From a virus, in IMG/VR virus record IMGVR_UViG_3300037189_001537, positions 1 to 22,137 of that record: 22,137 nt of DNA; one strand, 5' to 3'. The notes beneath the pieces are model-generated. The model saw only the letters and a list, made by a program, of their open reading frames with translations. It did not search any database and was not told where the DNA came from. The translations under genes were made by a program, and so were the position numbers. This document shows, one piece after another, positions 21,847 to 22,137 of this stretch; the stretch's first letter is position 1; every line of letters starts with the position of its first letter.

Positions 21847-21935
21847 GTTGTCCACCATGCAGCCAGCAATAAGACTAGCCCTGTTAAAAAAAAGATAAAG
21901 GCTAATAGCCCTCTAAATGTCTTAAATTCATCCAT
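21843..21935 (-). CDS. 30-residue single-TM microprotein
   Basis: MDEFKTFRGLLAFIFFLTGL then VLLLAAWWTT: a charged start and one long hydrophobic segment (residues 9-26), ending in Trp-Trp. AGAGGG lies about 8 bases before the ATG, and the stop overlaps the next ATG (ATGA), both as for other genes here. It is first in the leftward early transcript. It may be a membrane regulator, superinfection-exclusion peptide or toxin; no family is known to me. Eight T residues in a row inside the gene could allow slippage. Confidence 0.7.
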   Translation of the reverse strand: MDEFKTFRGLLAFIFFLTGLVLLLAAWWTT

Positions 21936-21963
21936 AGTCTTACCCTCTAAAAAAAAGATTACT

Positions 21964-22014
21964 ACCTACTGTAGACCCTTACCTACTATAGCTTTTCACC
22001 TACTCTAAACCCTC
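21964..22014. repeat. Three tandem 17-bp direct repeats (iteron-like)
   Basis: Exact 17-base spacing: ACCTACTGTAGACCCTT (21964-21980), ACCTACTATAGCTTTTC (21981-21997), ACCTACTCTAAACCCTC (21998-22014). The first 7 bases are identical, and the pattern continues as nTAg/a; copies 1 and 3 also share ACCCT. They lie between a likely terminator and the first early gene, so protein binding (repressor, activator or replication initiator) is likely. The second copy read on the - strand holds TATAGT, which could be a -10 box. Confidence 0.65.
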
Positions 22015-22027
22015 TGCTGGATGGTGA

Positions 22028-22062
22028 GCAAAACCTAGCCCTCCCTACTGAAAGGGAAAGGC
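22028..22062 (-). terminator. Likely intrinsic terminator for the gene at the right edge
   Basis: Inverted repeat 22038-22062: GCC + TCCCT pairs with AGGGA + GGC, with a small internal mismatch and 6-base loop. On the - strand it begins 2 bases after the TGA of the partial gene and is followed by TAGGTTTTGC. The T run is short, so efficiency is uncertain. Confidence 0.45.
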
Positions 22063-22064
22063 CT

Positions 22065-22137
22065 TCAATGCTGGACGGAGCCGCACATACCCGACAGACG
22101 TTCGCGTAGGGGTTCTATCTTCGCCGCCCCTGTGACT
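22065..22137 (-). CDS. Possible 3' end of a gene running in from the right edge (partial)
   Basis: The frame is open from the right edge and ends TGA at 22065-22067, giving the 23-residue tail VTGAAKIEPLRERLSGMCGS + VQH. A likely terminator follows at once. No family can be recognised from so short a piece, and the frame could be chance. Confidence 0.35.
   Translation of the reverse strand, partial: VTGAAKIEPLRERLSGMCGSVQH

Noticed and set aside
1-22137. tRNA genes, CRISPR arrays, insertion sequences, integrase or attachment sites
   Set aside because: None seen on reading both strands. The only tandem repeats are protein-coding ones and the three 17-bp repeats, which lack CRISPR spacing.

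Overview
The window reads as part of a tailed-phage (Caudoviricetes) genome, most like the uncultured freshwater or marine phages known from metagenomes. Nearly every base is coding. Genes are short and mostly joined by ATGA or TAATG stop/start overlaps. Most proteins belong to families I know only from phages. No tRNA, rRNA, CRISPR array, insertion sequence or integrase is visible. The host cannot be named from the sequence. The stretch from the head-tail adaptor to the lysis genes holds no long tape-measure gene but does hold four large internal or ejection-type proteins, so a short-tailed (podovirus-like) virion is the best inference.

Layout, left to right on the + strand: possibly the end of an upstream gene, followed by a hairpin; a gp4-like head-tail adaptor (68); a large P22 gp10-like tail hub protein carrying an inserted repeat domain (916); a tail-fibre block (2939-7073) with a fibre, a Cys-containing glycine-rich adhesin, a fibre-assembly-like protein, a 2OG-Fe(II) oxygenase, small virion-type proteins and a second fibre module; a 57-residue holin-like peptide (7075); then the internal/ejection-type proteins (7585-14207), one with a long Pro/Thr-rich tail. 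Small conserved phage proteins follow. The lysis cassette is a GTA-type three-TM holin (15687) and an M15-type endolysin (16196). Two very small basic proteins end this strand at 16898.

The right part is read leftwards on the - strand and meets the late genes at a shared TTAA stop (16895-16898). Following transcription from the right edge: the end of a gene and a likely terminator; three 17-bp direct repeats; a 30-residue membrane microprotein and two small proteins; a second likely terminator; a TATAAT box with a dyad just downstream; then a Cys-rich protein, a YqaJ/lambda-exonuclease-like nuclease, a small protein, a RecT annealase, a helix-turn-helix frame, an OB-like protein with an SSB-type acidic tip, a PD-(D/E)XK-like nuclease, a glycosyltransferase and a methyltransferase. 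This is a recombination module followed by a modification pair.

The most unusual point is the helix-turn-helix frame after RecT. It has no ATG, GTG or TTG start that would include its first conserved helix. It lies in the -1 frame relative to RecT, and a C_CCA_AAG heptamer sits exactly where the -1 frame opens. A programmed -1 frameshift giving a RecT-HTH fusion of about 338 residues is a plausible and testable explanation.
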